Source: Onchocerca volvulus
Taxonomy: Eukaryota; Nematoda; Chromadorea; Rhabditida; Onchocercidae
NCBI GenBank assembly: GCA_000499405.2
Contig: HG738139.1
Span: 13,744,467 to 13,808,466, forward strand
DNA: 64,000 nt
Direction: 5' to 3'
Of this stretch, positions 24,701 to 41,374 are shown in pieces. The stretch's first letter is position 1. Each line of letters starts with the position of its first letter. The position numbers were made by a program, and so were the translations under genes. The notes beneath the pieces were generated by a model. That model worked only from the letters and a program-made list of their open reading frames with translations, was not told where the DNA came from and did not search any database.

Positions 24701-26460
24701 AAATGTTCGTATCTAGCTATGAAAAAAGATTTCAATAAATTTTAGACCAATCTAACTAGGAATTTTCATAATTTCTAGACGAATTGAAACTCCACTGAGG
24801 TCTGTGCCATTTGATAACTTTAAAATTAACGCAATAAAAGCAATTTATACAAATCTGGAAAGTATAATCCTTAAAGTCTAATGAAGAGATTTATATACAA
24901 CATCATTATTGCTTGCAATAATCGTACTAATTTTTTCCAATTTATTTCCAAAAGTTCTAAAATTCCAGAGTTTAAAAATAGCCGAAAATAGCTGACAATT
25001 AAAAATTTCGTCCTTTTATTTATTGCAAATCAAAGATAATTAAATTTTAAACTAACTAAATGCCAAAAAAAAACGATGCATTTTTTGCAGTGATTATCAA
25101 ATATATAGGAAGTTTGGCTGAATAAATATTAATATTTTAGAAAATTTCGAGCAGTATTTGAGTAATTATCTTGGATTTGCCAAAAAAAAAAATTTATCTT
25201 TTTTTTGTCAATACTTTAAAAAGAAAAAAGAAACTTCCACGAAAGAGAAGAAATAATAAAAAACAAATTTCATAAAGTTTACTTCCCGTGTTTTTTATAT
25301 GGCATTACAGCTGTGTTCTACTTTTAGGACTCATAATAAACACCGGTAAAAATGAATCATTGATTGATTGATTTTTTAGATTTTGATCCTAATTATTAAT
25401 TCTTAATTGTATGTTTCAAGGATGAATAGATGAGAAGGAAGAAGAGATGGTACTACTGAAAAGTTTTAGAAATGTAAAAATTGTAATGAAGGGATAAATC
25501 TATAAATCAATGATATCGCCGAAAAAAAGTAGCTAACAAATGTTCCATTGATGTGATTTGATGATCAATGATAGTGATTGAACTAACTTGCTTTTTGGTG
25601 AACCTATAAAGCACTTTTAAATTTCAGAGATATTGATCAAAGAAAAACCAAACAATCAGGCCTAAAAATCCACTTCTATAGTCCCAATACTAAGCACATT
25701 ATTTTCTTTTTAGTATAAAACTTGGCGCCTATCATCAAGAAACAAAAACATTTCCAAGTTTCTTGCACATTGTAATATTTAGGAAGAATGGAATAAAATT
25801 TGGAACTTGATTGATTTCGATTATTCTCGGTAAAACTACTTATCTATTTCATTGTATGAATAAATTATAAAAATGGTATTTGTATCATATACAATGCTTA
25901 TTGTAACAATAATTTTATAAGATGATAGAAATATATTGTGATTCATTTAGCTTTTATTTTCACAAAGATGGGAAACAATTGTTTACGAATTTTTGACGAC
26001 TCGTTTCGCTAATTTGTTTGTTAGAAAATATAAAAAATCCGTTGAAAGTATTTTGCATTCCACTAAAATAATCCAACAGCTGACATTGTTTCGAATTAAA
26101 GTTAAATGTACAATTACTGACGAATTTTTTTCTTTGCTCCTTTTAAAAAACTCATTCATTTTCAATCGAGAGGAAGGAAACTGAAATTTTGTTTCATTTC
26201 AGAAAATTCAGGGGATTGTTTCTCTTGCACATATATTATTCATAGTAAAAATACAAAACATTAAACAATATTTTATTATCCCACATATATTATATAGATT
26301 TTTTTTTTTTTTTTACATGATCTATAATGATTCCTCAATCATTTGGTCTATTCCAGAATAATCGTCAATATCCGATATTTGAGAGTTTGATCGATTAATT
26401 AGAATCCTAAATATTCGACTTTTCATCGCAACTATTTCTTTTTCGTTTCAGCATTTGATG
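24701..26460. other. Intergenic; contains copy of 12.8-13.96 kb
   Basis: No supported gene. Bases 24,850-25,960 are a diverged direct copy of 12,760-13,960. The overlapping opposite-strand frames at 25,983-26,184 are short and unsupported. Confidence 0.45.
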
Positions 26461-26462
26461 TT

Positions 26463-27412
26463 GAAAAACCGAGATAATTTTAATGTAAATATGTCCAAAT
26501 AATCAAAATATTTGTACCGCAGAATATTTTTTCTCAAATGATTCATTACTTAGGATGTATATAAATGAATGTTAAAATGTGTAATATAATGAATCATTTA
26601 TCCATTTCTGATCTTTATTTCCGATTCCTAAGCTTATTTTTAGTTGTAAAAATACCAGGGATTAATTAACATGCAAATGTTTCCCGATCCAATAGTCAAG
26701 TTTATATTCAATTTCGAGAATATTGTGAAAATTTTCCCATCTGATAATTAAACTTTTATTGAAATTACACATCTGTGCCATTCGATAAAAGGGACTTTTT
26801 TTTTTCACAAACAAATCTTCCACGAAATATTTGATGCCACAAGTCGGAATAAATATATTTTGGAAGTTTTGTTTGACGGAAGAATCCTTCTTTGCCCAAC
26901 ACAAACGAATAATTTCAATAATTATTTTAATAGAAAATACAAGAAATAGTATTATGAGCATAGGAAAAATTAGTATTATTCTGAATTACAAAAATCCTTA
27001 CAAAAGAATCTAGAAAAGAAGTTATGATAAGTAGGAACAGTTGTTAGTACTAATCCCGAATGAATCGAATACCTTTTATAATTGGGATTGCTTTACAATA
27101 TTTCAAATATTGCACAAACTTGATTATCAGATGGAAAAATCTTTACAATATTCTGACGTAAATTACATAAATTACACATTACTAGATCGAAAACATTTAA
27201 ATGTGAATTAGTTCCCAATATTTTGCTTGCTGTTGAAGATAAACTTAGTAATCAGAAAAAAAGATGAACAATTAATAAATGATTCATTACATTATAAATC
27301 GTAACATTCATCCTAAGTAATGAATCATTTGAGAAATATTCTGAAGTACAAATATTTTGATTATTTGGACATTTTTACATTAAAATTATTTCGATTTTTC
27401 TGACATTTCGAT
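26463..27412. repeat. Foldback: inverted repeat arms of about 300 bp
   Basis: The left arm (about 26,463-26,755) and right arm (about 27,118-27,412) are reverse complements. The outer 92 bases pair with roughly eight differences (both read ataattttaatgtaaa, then aaatgattcattacttagg). The inner parts pair less well, with indels. About 360 bases lie between. No transposase is seen. Confidence 0.75.
26662..26961 (-). CDS. Hypothetical small protein with hydrophobic N-terminus
   Basis: A 99-residue frame opens with a hydrophobic stretch (MLIILFLVFSIKIIIEII) that could be a signal peptide or anchor, followed by charged, Cys-poor sequence (IPTCGIKYFVEDLF). Its C-terminal third lies within the left arm of the foldback, and the other arm holds a decayed copy of that part. 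No family recognised and no splice evidence; it may be a chance frame. Confidence 0.2.
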   Translation of the reverse strand: MLIILFLVFSIKIIIEIIRLCWAKKDSSVKQNFQNIFIPTCGIKYFVEDLFVKKKSPFYRMAQMCNFNKSLIIRWENFHNILEIEYKLDYWIGKHLHVN

Positions 27413-27909
27413 ATTTATGAAATGACTTTTTCCTCAAACTCCATATATATATATATGAGATAGGATTTAATTAAAAGATAAACGCAATATTGTTTATTCT
27501 ATTTTTTGATTTCGTAAACAATTTGTTAAATAATCAGTTATTTCTAAATATTATAGATAACAGAGTTAACAATATACCATATAAGTTTGCTTTTAGCTTT
27601 CATACGATTGTATACTTTGGATTCGTTGGTGGAAAAAAAATGCGACAAATATGAATATATTTATTTATGCAAATTATGACCCAAATCTTTTGGCTATAAG
27701 TAAATCATTTGCTTGATGTAATTTAGCAAATTCAAAAGGAGTTCTTCGAGATAATAAAATAAGAAAAAAATCGACTTATTTTTCTTGTGCTTTCTCGAAA
27801 TTTATAAAAATCTTTTATTTTATTCAACTAATTTACAGAAAATTCAACTAATTTAATAAAAAGATGATCCAAAATCATTTCTCTTCATTTCTAGTTTGCA
27901 AAATACCAA
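27413..27909. other. Intergenic, downstream of retinol-saturase-like gene
   Basis: AT-rich DNA after the stop codon of the minus-strand oxidoreductase gene. No feature recognised. Confidence 0.4.
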
Positions 27910-30900
27910 TTATTTCCGATCATGATCCATTTGCTTGTTATAAGCTTCCTTCAAATCTTGCAACAAATTACGTCCTAATATATTTCCAGCGGTAATTAAA
28001 CCACTATATAATACACTTCCAATTCCACAAAAGAGTACATCTTGTCCTTAAAGATTTTATCACGAATTTATTTCTTCTAAAATGAATTTCATTATTTCTT
28101 TTTAGCCACAATATATCGACGAAGCATTATACGGCAAAAAGAGATCTTTAAGGTATTTCTAGATACATTGAAAAAAATCTTGAGAAGGATAGGATTCATT
28201 ACAGATAGAATCGTTTATTCACAAACTTCGATGAATATGTTCAACCGAAAATTTAAAAAAAGAAAAAAATGAAAAAATGCAAAAGTACCAATAAATAAAA
28301 AAAATTGATAAATACTATTAATTAAAAGATTTGAAAGATTTGAAAAATTTATTTAATCAAAATTAGTAAAAATATGTCTTTCCATGCAATCAAATTATTA
28401 ACTAATATCAAGAATTGAAGAATAATAAGATAAAAGTTCTACAACCTACCTGAAAGATAGAGGCCGGGCAAATCTGTTTTGCATCTCAATTCATTCCAAA
28501 ATTTCAATTTAAACCGATCAATTTGTTGTGTTAATGAATAGAATTCGCCGTGCGCATTTCCCATATAATATTGTTGAGTTAACGGAGTTGAAAACTCAAC
28601 ATATGTTATCTGTAAGTTAGAATTCCATTTATTAATGTCCAACTTAAATCTCTTTCTATCCACAAAAAAGTTATGAGTAACTCTCTGTCACCAAATTCCA
28701 AAAATTTGATTGGAATAAAATTATTTGATCAGAAAATTCTTTCTTCTTCCTTGTATACAAATACTGGTATCGTCATCGCTTTAAAAATTTCAGCAAGTCT
28801 TTTTGTTTTTTCTCAATTAGAAGCCGAAATTTTCGAACTTACATGAGATTTAAGGTTTGGAAACAGTGTTAAGAATTGACTTAGCATCGATTCACCAATT
28901 TGGTGTTTCAATTCATCATACTTATCTCGATTCAATCGTTTCAAAGATTTCTTTTTAGATTTATCTCTAAATTCTTCGAACCAAGCAGGATTTGTTAGCG
29001 AAATAAGTTGACATGTCGAAATGCCTGAAAGTATTGCTAATTCACAACAACAACAAAAAAAAAAACTTTCTAAAGAAAAATCTAATCATGTCGTTATTGC
29101 AACATATGTTTTCTAAGTTAATAAATTTGTTGCTATACAATTCAGAACACACGAATCAAGGATTTTCCAATAATATTTCTAATTCATAAAGTATTTAAAA
29201 ATATTATCGGTTTAATAAAAATTCGATAGTTATACCAGGATTCCGCTCATCCCACGTTGGATCTTTAGCTGATGGAAAGCAAATGAAGATTTGCGGTGGA
29301 CAATTATATTCCGCTGCTGCAGAAGATGATAAACTGGAAGTAATACAGATAAAATTCTATTTTATGCATTAATTTGCACAAAATTTTGTTACAAAATTAG
29401 TTTGAATTAGATGAAATAAGCATATCATATCTTTTCAAAGGTAATGATAGATATAATAGAAACAAAAAGAAATTTTATTGATTTCGTTTTTCAAAACGAA
29501 TTAAACTATTTATGGATCTTATAATACATCTCCTTCATCAACTGATGGTCAATATCATTTATAAGAATTTGCAAGAAATGATAATTATGGATCATCAAAA
29601 TAATTAACCTCAAATAATTATCGAATTCATAAGGATTATTGTTTTTATACCAAAAATAATTGTTGGATGGTAATCGAAGATCATCTTGTGTTCCAGACAA
29701 ACCAATATATGCTTGAAATGCACCAACTGGCATAGATTCCAACGAATCAAGTTGATTAACTATTTCAAACATGACTGCAAAAAATATGTAAAGTTTAATA
29801 GAAAAATGCAATAATAGTTTTTCTTAATATAGATGAAATAAACAAATATTTCAATCAATATCTATTTATTCAAAAAATTACCCGAATTTTGAGCGATACT
29901 TTGAGGTATTAGCTCATTGAATGTCTTGATAATTGGAGCTGTTGAAACAACCAATGCTGTCTGAATGAAGTATTCAAAAGATCCATGTTTCACTTTTACT
30001 CCTAAAATTCGAAAATTCGCAAATTTATGAAATAATTATAAACACTGTCAAATATGTCATCGAATGAAAAAAACTGCAGATTGAAGTAATAAAATTATTC
30101 ATATTTCAATATTCTGTAATGAAATCGCAAATTTTGTTTTAGCACTCCACAGCCGTAGGAATGGCACTTAGTAAAAAATATCAGTAACAATGAAATCTTA
30201 CTGAGATTATCTGCTTGACATAACAAAATTTCTGAAAGAAAAGAACGTTTTCAAAACTTTCTCGAAAGATTCCCAAAAAAAAAAAAATTCCTTTCCAAAG
30301 TTATTTACCATTAACTGCTCCATTAGCAAATACAATTTCTTGAACATCTGCTTGCACAATTACTTTTCCGCCAAATTTTTGAAGCGATCGAATGATACTG
30401 GCAATAAATAGTGGTGCGCCACCGATCGGATAATATCCATTATCCATATGAAATAGATGATGTAGAAAAAATGATGCACGATTAGGAGGAATACCTAAAA
30501 ATTGATTTCAAAATTAAAGTTGATTTTAAAGAATCAAGATAAAGTATATTTCACTTTAGCTACCTTATATCAAATCATCAAGCAGCAATAGCAACTATCA
30601 AATAATGTTTCTAAAAATTTACCTTTGGCATTTTTTTGCTGAAAAAGTTGCACAATCTTTGTACAGCTCCCATAGCACAGTATATTAATTAACGAGTTTT
30701 AAATAATCCAGAAATGTGAAAATGCTATTAATTGCTTAAAAGCCATATCAAATGACTGTCATCTTAAAAAAGAGTTAAAAAATTTTGAGACAAAAATGCA
30801 AATATGAAATGAATTAAAAAAAAAAAAAAACTAATCAGGCAGTCCAGCAAGGGAAGAAAGAGGACGATGGCAAATGAAATAAATAATATTAATGTAAGTA

Positions 30901-32880
30901 GAAAATAAAATTGAGCAAATAAAAGCAATTAAAATATAGATAGTTTAAATATTTGAAAAAGTAATAAAAAGGATAAAATTTAATAAGGGATTTGCTTCAT
31001 TTAAAAACTTACCATAATTAACAAAATAATAACTAATAACAGCTCTCACTTCAGCACTAAGTTCATAGTTTTTCATGACATCCAGTAGATTCGATTCAAA
31101 ATGCTTGAATAAACTGGTAAAGAAACTGATAAAATTGAATTTGGACAATAAGCGGATGAAGAACAATGGTACGACTTTAGCGCCAATCAACCACCACAAA
31201 CTGACATTAAGACATTTCTGAAGTTAAAATTGATTTCTGATTTTATTAATTTTTATTTATCAAAAAGAATGATCTTGTTTATAAAGAAAGATTACTTTTT
31301 TCTTACAATCATCCCCAGAATCGAGTTCAGGTTAGAAAAAAGATCAATCAATCCATAATTTGAACAAAAACTATCTTCTCTCGCCCTCTTCCTTTATTTC
31401 CTTCTCTTCTCTACTCTAACTATTAAATTACAAATTTTAAACTTACTGTAACGTAATCAAAATAATTTTCAATTCTATCCGTTTCGTCTGGAAACCAAGA
31501 TTTTAATTGATTACGAAAATGTATAATGTCCCCAGTTGTTCGACCATAATATCGTTTTCCAATTATTACCTTCAAAAATATAAAATTTGCATTATTTTTT
31601 TTTCTCTAATTCTAGTTCTAAATTAAAACTCTTCTTAGATAACAACTTTGAGAAGATGAAATGTACGGTATCGAATGGTTCTTCCATTTTTTGCCAATCG
31701 ACTTGTGAATCCGTAATAGCCGAACATATGCGATATATTTCATTTCCAGAATACATATTTGGCACATAGTGTAAACCTGAAATTCGAACCAAAAAATTGA
31801 AAAATTTAAAGGCGAAGGAAAGGAAAATAGTAAAACAGTAATTTCTGCAATTTACAGTTATTTCTGCAATTTTTTGATGAAATTTGATCCAGATATTCCG
31901 GAGGTATTTCTTCATCAAATTTGATCCAGATATTTCATAAATATTAAAACTAGCTTACCTTGTGTACTAAAAAGCCATAAAAAAATTATAAAAACCACTG
32001 TCCTTGTGGGTCAAAATCTTCTGGATCAAACCTTGTGGGTCAAAATCATAAAAGATTTCGAAATTTTTTAAAGATTGCGAAATAAAATGACAACTAATCA
32101 AGAAAGGTGCAGAATGATTTTGTTTTTGAATCGATGTTAAGGATAATTTTCATATCTTAACAACTTACAAGAAGCCTATTCATATCTCAGATTCAGCTGT
32201 TGATATTTATATCGGATTCAGCCAACAGAAATCTTTGCTAGATTGCAATAAAAATTTTAATAAATCGAAAAAACTGGCCAACATCGAATTCATATTTGTC
32301 AAGTTTAAAAGTGTGACATGAACCACCAGCTCGATCATGCTGCTCTAGCACAAGTACTTTACGACCTGCAGCTGCTAGTACTCGTGCTACTGTTAATCCT
32401 GATAAACCTGATCCAATTATGATCACATCCCATTTTTCATTAACAATTGATGGATTAAATCTGCAAATAATTATCATTCTTCGATAATGAAATTAAAATC
32501 GATAATATGATAATGAAATTAAATAATTATAGTAATTTTATTCGTAGTAAGAAAGTGATTCGCGCAATATATAAATTAACAGATGAAGCTAAATGTACTA
32601 AATGTGACACCGAAACGTTCTTTTAATTTAGAAATTCCAATCAGAATAAAAATAATCATGCATAAATGCAATTTTGAATATAAAAAATTCAGGAAAAAAC
32701 GTACTTGTTTCTTAGGATACTGTGAATTTGTTCAGTAGATAGTGGCGGATCCACAGATTCACCGGTACAAATCATTTTGAGGAAACAATTACCCGTATCA
32801 TCACGTTGAAGTATTTTGAAAGATATGTAAAGAAAAAGTGAAACAATTGCAAGAATCAAATATATTTCTGGAATCATTTC
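27910..32880 (-). CDS. All-trans-retinol 13,14-reductase (retinol saturase)-like FAD oxidoreductase
   Basis: Twelve exons in consistent phase: 32705-32880, 32279-32460, 31667-31776, 31447-31569, 31013-31217, 30309-30494, 29882-30001, 29609-29774, 29236-29333, 28843-29024, 28450-28609, 27910-28046. They give 614 residues, close to the vertebrate RETSAT length. The N-terminus is a membrane anchor (MIPEIYLILAIVSLFLYISF). The dinucleotide fold follows: DVIIIGSGLSGLTVAR, then VLVLEQHDRAGG. Later blocks match the family: FDVGLHYVPNMYSG, YYPIGGAPLFI, FPSAKDPTWDERNPG, STPLTQQYYMGNAHGE, LYLSGQDVLF. Retinol saturases saturate the 13-14 double bond of retinol at the ER; substrate here is unproven. Intron 2 needs a GC donor at 32277-32278. 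The frame is open to 32988, but a trans-splice-like acceptor (gttccag) two bases upstream favours 32880. Confidence 0.9.
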
Positions 32881-34175
32881 TGGAACAAATTTTTGTATGA
32901 AATGAATCGAATTTTGCAGAAAATATAGATGAAGTGACTTTTGGCCTTTATAATTTATTTTCATAATCGTTACTTCAATTATTTCCATTTGTTATTTTTC
33001 GTGTTTTAAAAATGTATTATTGTTTTTAGAATGTAGAGGCATAGTGTTAAAAAACTTTTGCAGATGTTTTACTAATGATTGACTGTTCATGATAATTAAT
33101 TAATGAAAACTTCTCCAGTACGATGAAATTTTCAAATTTAAATAAGAAAACACCAATTTACTCAAAATTTCAAGCTCAAGATTTATGAATATGAAAGTGA
33201 TGAACATTTCGAGAGAACAGCACAGAATTGTAAAGCGTGCCGCTCATCAACAATAAATACCATAAAATAAAAGTATCGCCCCCTACGTTCAGTTACCGTA
33301 AGTTATTACAATCGATAATGATCGATGAAAACTTGTTCAAAAATTACACCGCTGCGACTTCAAATGATTATCAATCGATTCTTCTCCGCTACTGCATCAA
33401 TCTCAATTTATTTTAATAAACTCCGCTAAAAAATTAACTTCTTTAGAAATTTCGCATGCAAATGATTAGCTGACCTTACCCTGACCTCACAGCACATTAC
33501 TCCATCATTTTCACATGTGATTGAAACATAAAAGTCCCATTCATCTAGCTTTTGATTTTTTTATAAATTTCCCCATTAAAAATTTTCTATCATTTTAATA
33601 GATACCTCCACTTTTCATAGCACCAAACAGTACTAAAATAACCACTTTCCTAACAAGAAATGTAAATGAATGAATTTTTGCAGTGAATTACCCACACTTG
33701 CAATGTAGTTAAATCCTTAAAAATTTGATTGGAACAGAAATAACAATGAAAATGGCATGGCTATTTAAGCCAAGTGAAAGAATTATTTCAAGATGAGCGA
33801 TGGATAAAATGTGAGACAAGAAGCATATGCGACACAGATTTATGGGAAACCGATTAGAAATAATCGTACACAAAACATAATGAATTCAAATCAAAACAAA
33901 ATTGGTATGCATCAGAAACATCATATGCATTAATTCAAATCAACAAAATAACGAAATTGGGTACTAAATTCTGATTCCCAGGTTTATAACTTCAAGATTT
34001 TGAATACAGCTGAGGAAATACAGACTAAAACTCATATGTATCATTGGAATAAGACTCCCTGTTCGCTCAAGGCTCAAAACAACATATCAGAATGAAATAA
34101 TTAAACATCGAAACGATAGACATAATCTAAAAGAAAAAAAAAACAAAAAAAACAAAAACAACACCCGTTCAAAGA
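32881..34175. other. Intergenic between retinol-saturase-like gene and hsp-60
   Basis: Holds the promoter/outron of the oxidoreductase gene and the 3' region of hsp-60, both transcribed leftward. No further gene or clear element seen. Confidence 0.4.
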
Positions 34176-38455
<4,280 letters not shown>

Positions 38456-39039
38456 CTACATGTCACAAAATACGATTTTTATAAGCTATCTTATCATGAT
38501 AAATATGGTCAACTATGAATACTAGAACCGTCGATATTCCAATTCTGAAAATCGGTTCAAATGAAACAATCAGCACCAGTAATAATTTCTGCTTCTATCC
38601 AGAAACTTAATGCTTCATGAATACCTACAATTTTCACCTAAAAAGCCGACGAGCACATGAGGCTCATTGCCGGTAAGCATTTTAAAAAGCTCACTGTGAG
38701 GAAAATAAGGAAGGGAATGGCTGGAAAGGGGGAATAATGGTACTAACCTAGACTGACATATTTTAGGTCAACTAAATAAACAAATCGCGTCGCAATAGAT
38801 GTGAGGTCAAAGTCGCATCGCGCAAGAGCAGTAGGTAAGAAGTGAAGGAAATAATAAAGCAAATAGACCAGAAAAGGAGAGGGGAGAGAGGAAGGTCAAT
38901 GGTACCAACCTGGACGGCATATTTTAGGTTAAAGGGATAATTGCACGGACGAGAAACCGAGAAGTTCCCAAAAAGATGGCAACGCCCTACCAACTGAACT
39001 GAGTATCACTAGCAGAGGAAGAGGTCGACGTGCAGCGTA

Positions 39040-39052
39040 GAATGTTCTAGAA
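39040..39052. promoter_or_regulatory. Heat-shock element (three perfect units)
   Basis: GAATGTTCTAGAA: three alternating inverted nGAAn units with exact 5-bp spacing, the HSF trimer site. It lies 663 bases upstream of the hsp-60 ATG. Confidence 0.85.
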
Positions 39053-39075
39053 AATGCAGAAGGAATGGGGCCGTC

Positions 39076-39180
39076 TTTCCTGACTTCTCTCTCTTTCTCT
39101 GTCACCGCTTTCTTTCTCCTTTTTCTCTCTTCTCCCTCTTCTTCGCTCTTCTCTTTCTACTTTTCTTACACTAGCTGAGA
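39076..39180. promoter_or_regulatory. CT/GA-rich tract between heat-shock elements
   Basis: About 100 bases almost entirely C and T on the plus strand (ctctctctttctct and similar), in a region markedly less A/T-rich than the rest. GA/CT tracts next to HSEs mark heat-shock promoters in Drosophila; a similar nucleosome-excluding role here is inference. Confidence 0.6.
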
Positions 39181-39212
39181 CCTTCTCTACTATTGCATTG
39201 CACTATTTCGAA

Positions 39213-39230
39213 GAAGCTTCTGGAACGTTC
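39213..39230. promoter_or_regulatory. Heat-shock element (four perfect units)
   Basis: GAAGCTTCTGGAACGTTC: four alternating GAA/TTC units with exact 5-bp phasing, no mismatch. It lies 161 bases from the other element, with the CT tract between them. Confidence 0.9.
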
Positions 39231-39400
39231 TCTCATATCTCCGGACCTTCTTCGTGTACGGTCTGTTTGTCTGTCTATCCGTCCGTCTGTATTTCGTTCT
39301 TGACTTATTGGGGAAAACGTTTATTTAGGGAGATGTTGAAAACTGTACGTGGTAATTCATATTTTACGTGAATAATTAGGAAGTACGGTATGTGATCTGG

Positions 39401-39662
39401 TATGCGAACGCTTAGAATCTCAGCAATGTGCAAACGTTTAAAATCCCAGCGATATGCAAACGTTTGGAATCTCAGCATTGTGCAAACGCTTAGAATCTCA
39501 GAATTGTTCAATCGCTTAGAATCCCAGCAATGTGCAAACGTTTAGAATCTCAGCATTGTGCAAGCGCTTAGAATCCCGTACGATATGCAAGCACTTAGAA
39601 TCCCAGTGATATGTAAACGCTTAGAGTCCCACGCGATATGCAAATGTTTAGAATCCTATGCG
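39401..39662. repeat. 26-bp minisatellite, about 10 copies
   Basis: Ten imperfect units of TATGCAAACGYTTAGAATCYCAGCRA form (two units are 27 bp). The core ATGCAAACGYTTAGAATC is the most constant part. It lies between the heat-shock elements and hsp-10, inside the probable hsp-10 outron/5' intron or upstream promoter. Confidence 0.9.
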
Positions 39663-40079
39663 CAAAAGATGATTTCTGTATTCTACATTTTTGCACGTAT
39701 CCTTTGGAAAAGATGGTTGACAGTCACTTAAACTTTCTGAGTTAAATTACTCAGAAATTAAATTGCTTGTTAAACCACTATTAAATTACTTAAATTACTT
39801 CCTTAATTATTTATTTTTCTTTTGAAGCAGTTATGCTTAGATTGAGTTAACCAATTGAGTGGATATTTATTTCCTATTTTATTGTTTATTTTTCTCTTCA
39901 GATTAGATGTCAGGGAGATCAAGTGAATTTACGTTTTGATAAATCTTATGCTAAATTTGATGTCTAAATTTGTTGAATAGAAAATAAATTTTGATTTAAA
40001 CCTTCGCTTATATATGATAATTTTTATCGATGCTAGTGATAAAATATTGTTATTGATTTGCAGGAAAAAGAACATAATA

Positions 40080-41050
40080 ATGGCATCAGCTTCAGTGGCA
40101 AGGAAAGCTGCAAGTTTTTTTTTCCTTTTTTTTGATGTAAAAGTGATCAATAAATTTCTAAATTTGAGTAGGTTAAAGTCAATAATTTGAATGATTTCAT
40201 TTATTATTTTTCACAACAATGTATTATAATGCGAAAGGAATCTTAGATTTGGTAGCAACTTTTATTCTGCCCAAAAAATTAGTGTAAAGTTGTTTTTTTA
40301 ATTTTTATGATGTGCATTATGGAAATAAGAAAGGGTGGGCTGAGGAAGAAAATTGGAGGACTGGTAGCAACCTAAGTTTATGTGATCTGCTATTACAAAT
40401 TCCTTACTTCAAATTCTTTTTTTTTCTTTTTTTTTATTTGAAAGACGTATTTTCAGCTAGGTGATTTGGTCAAGGCATTCAAGCCGTTAGCAGATAGAGT
40501 ACTGGTGGAGCGATTTGCAGCAGAGACGAAAACCAAAGGTGGAATTATGATCCCGGACAAAGCGCAAGGAAAAGTTTTGGAAGCAACGGTAATTTCTACT
40601 GGACCTGGTGGACGCGACAGCAAAGGAAATCTGGTCCCGATGACTGTTCAGGTAATAAGTTTTTTTATTTTCCGACAATCAAGCTTAGAAAGAATTCACT
40701 AAAAAAATTATGTCGTTTTTGTTCCCTAATAATCAGTACTTCGGAATTATTAAATTTGGTTCTTAATATTTTAAAACGCAGTAAAGAGTAGTTGAAAGAG
40801 TTAAGAAAGTTTCTCATTGGAAGATCTGACTGAATTAGAATTTCCAGCAACTATGTGTAGCTTCTATATTGAACGTAGCTTAGCTTGTATTATTATGCTT
40901 GATTTCGAATTCATGATGCAAAATGCAGTTTCGTTATAGGCAGGAGATCATGTTTTGCTTCCTGAATACGGCGGTACGAAAGTTGTTGTTGACGAAAAAG
41001 AATACCACATATTTCGAGAGGCGGATATTCTCGGAAAATTTAACCAATAA
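40080..41050 (+). CDS. hsp-10: Mitochondrial co-chaperonin HSP10 (CPN10)
   Basis: Exons 40080-40113, 40461-40651 and 40940-41050 give 111 residues, typical for CPN10. A short basic N-terminus ([12 protein letters not shown]) leads to [13 protein letters not shown]. The mobile loop that binds HSP60 is visible ([18 protein letters not shown]), then [37 protein letters not shown] and [13 protein letters not shown]. It caps the HSP60 ring in the matrix. The exon 1 donor (gtttttt) is weak. For exon 2 the acceptor ctag at 40457-40460 is required by phase; the cag four bases earlier would put a stop in frame. AATAAA follows at 41369. Confidence 0.95.
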
Positions 41051-41368
41051 GTGTCGAAACATTCAATTTAACATGCGTTACTAATATGCGAATTAATATG
41101 TTATTTTGCATTTTAACGGGTCATCATCTCTTGTAAAATGAGGTATTTTAAGCGTAACGTTATGTAGAGAATTCCTAGGTCAAGGCCTAAACTTATTTTC
41201 ATTGTGTAATTCCTTTGAAGTTCCTCCGAAATCCAGTGTATCTATATGATAAGAAATCTTTGAAGAGATGGGATTCGATGTTTACTTGATGGTCTATGTT
41301 CATTGTAGTTTATGTCTATGTAGCTCTATGTTACTTTATTACAATTGTTTTTGTTGAATTCATCTCAA

Positions 41369-41374
41369 AATAAA
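41369..41374 (+). terminator. Polyadenylation signal of hsp-10
   Basis: AATAAA 319 bases after the hsp-10 stop codon, the first canonical signal on this strand downstream of the gene. Confidence 0.55.

Noticed and set aside
31592..31918. 108-codon minus-strand frame taken as one exon
   Set aside because: Only its middle (31667-31776) is exon of the retinol-saturase-like gene; the ends read through a donor and an acceptor into intron.
32881..32988. Upstream extension of the retinol-saturase-like protein to an ATG at 32988
   Set aside because: It would place 36 extra residues before the membrane anchor; a trans-splice-like acceptor two bases before the ATG at 32880 fits the family N-terminus better. 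Kept only as an alternative.
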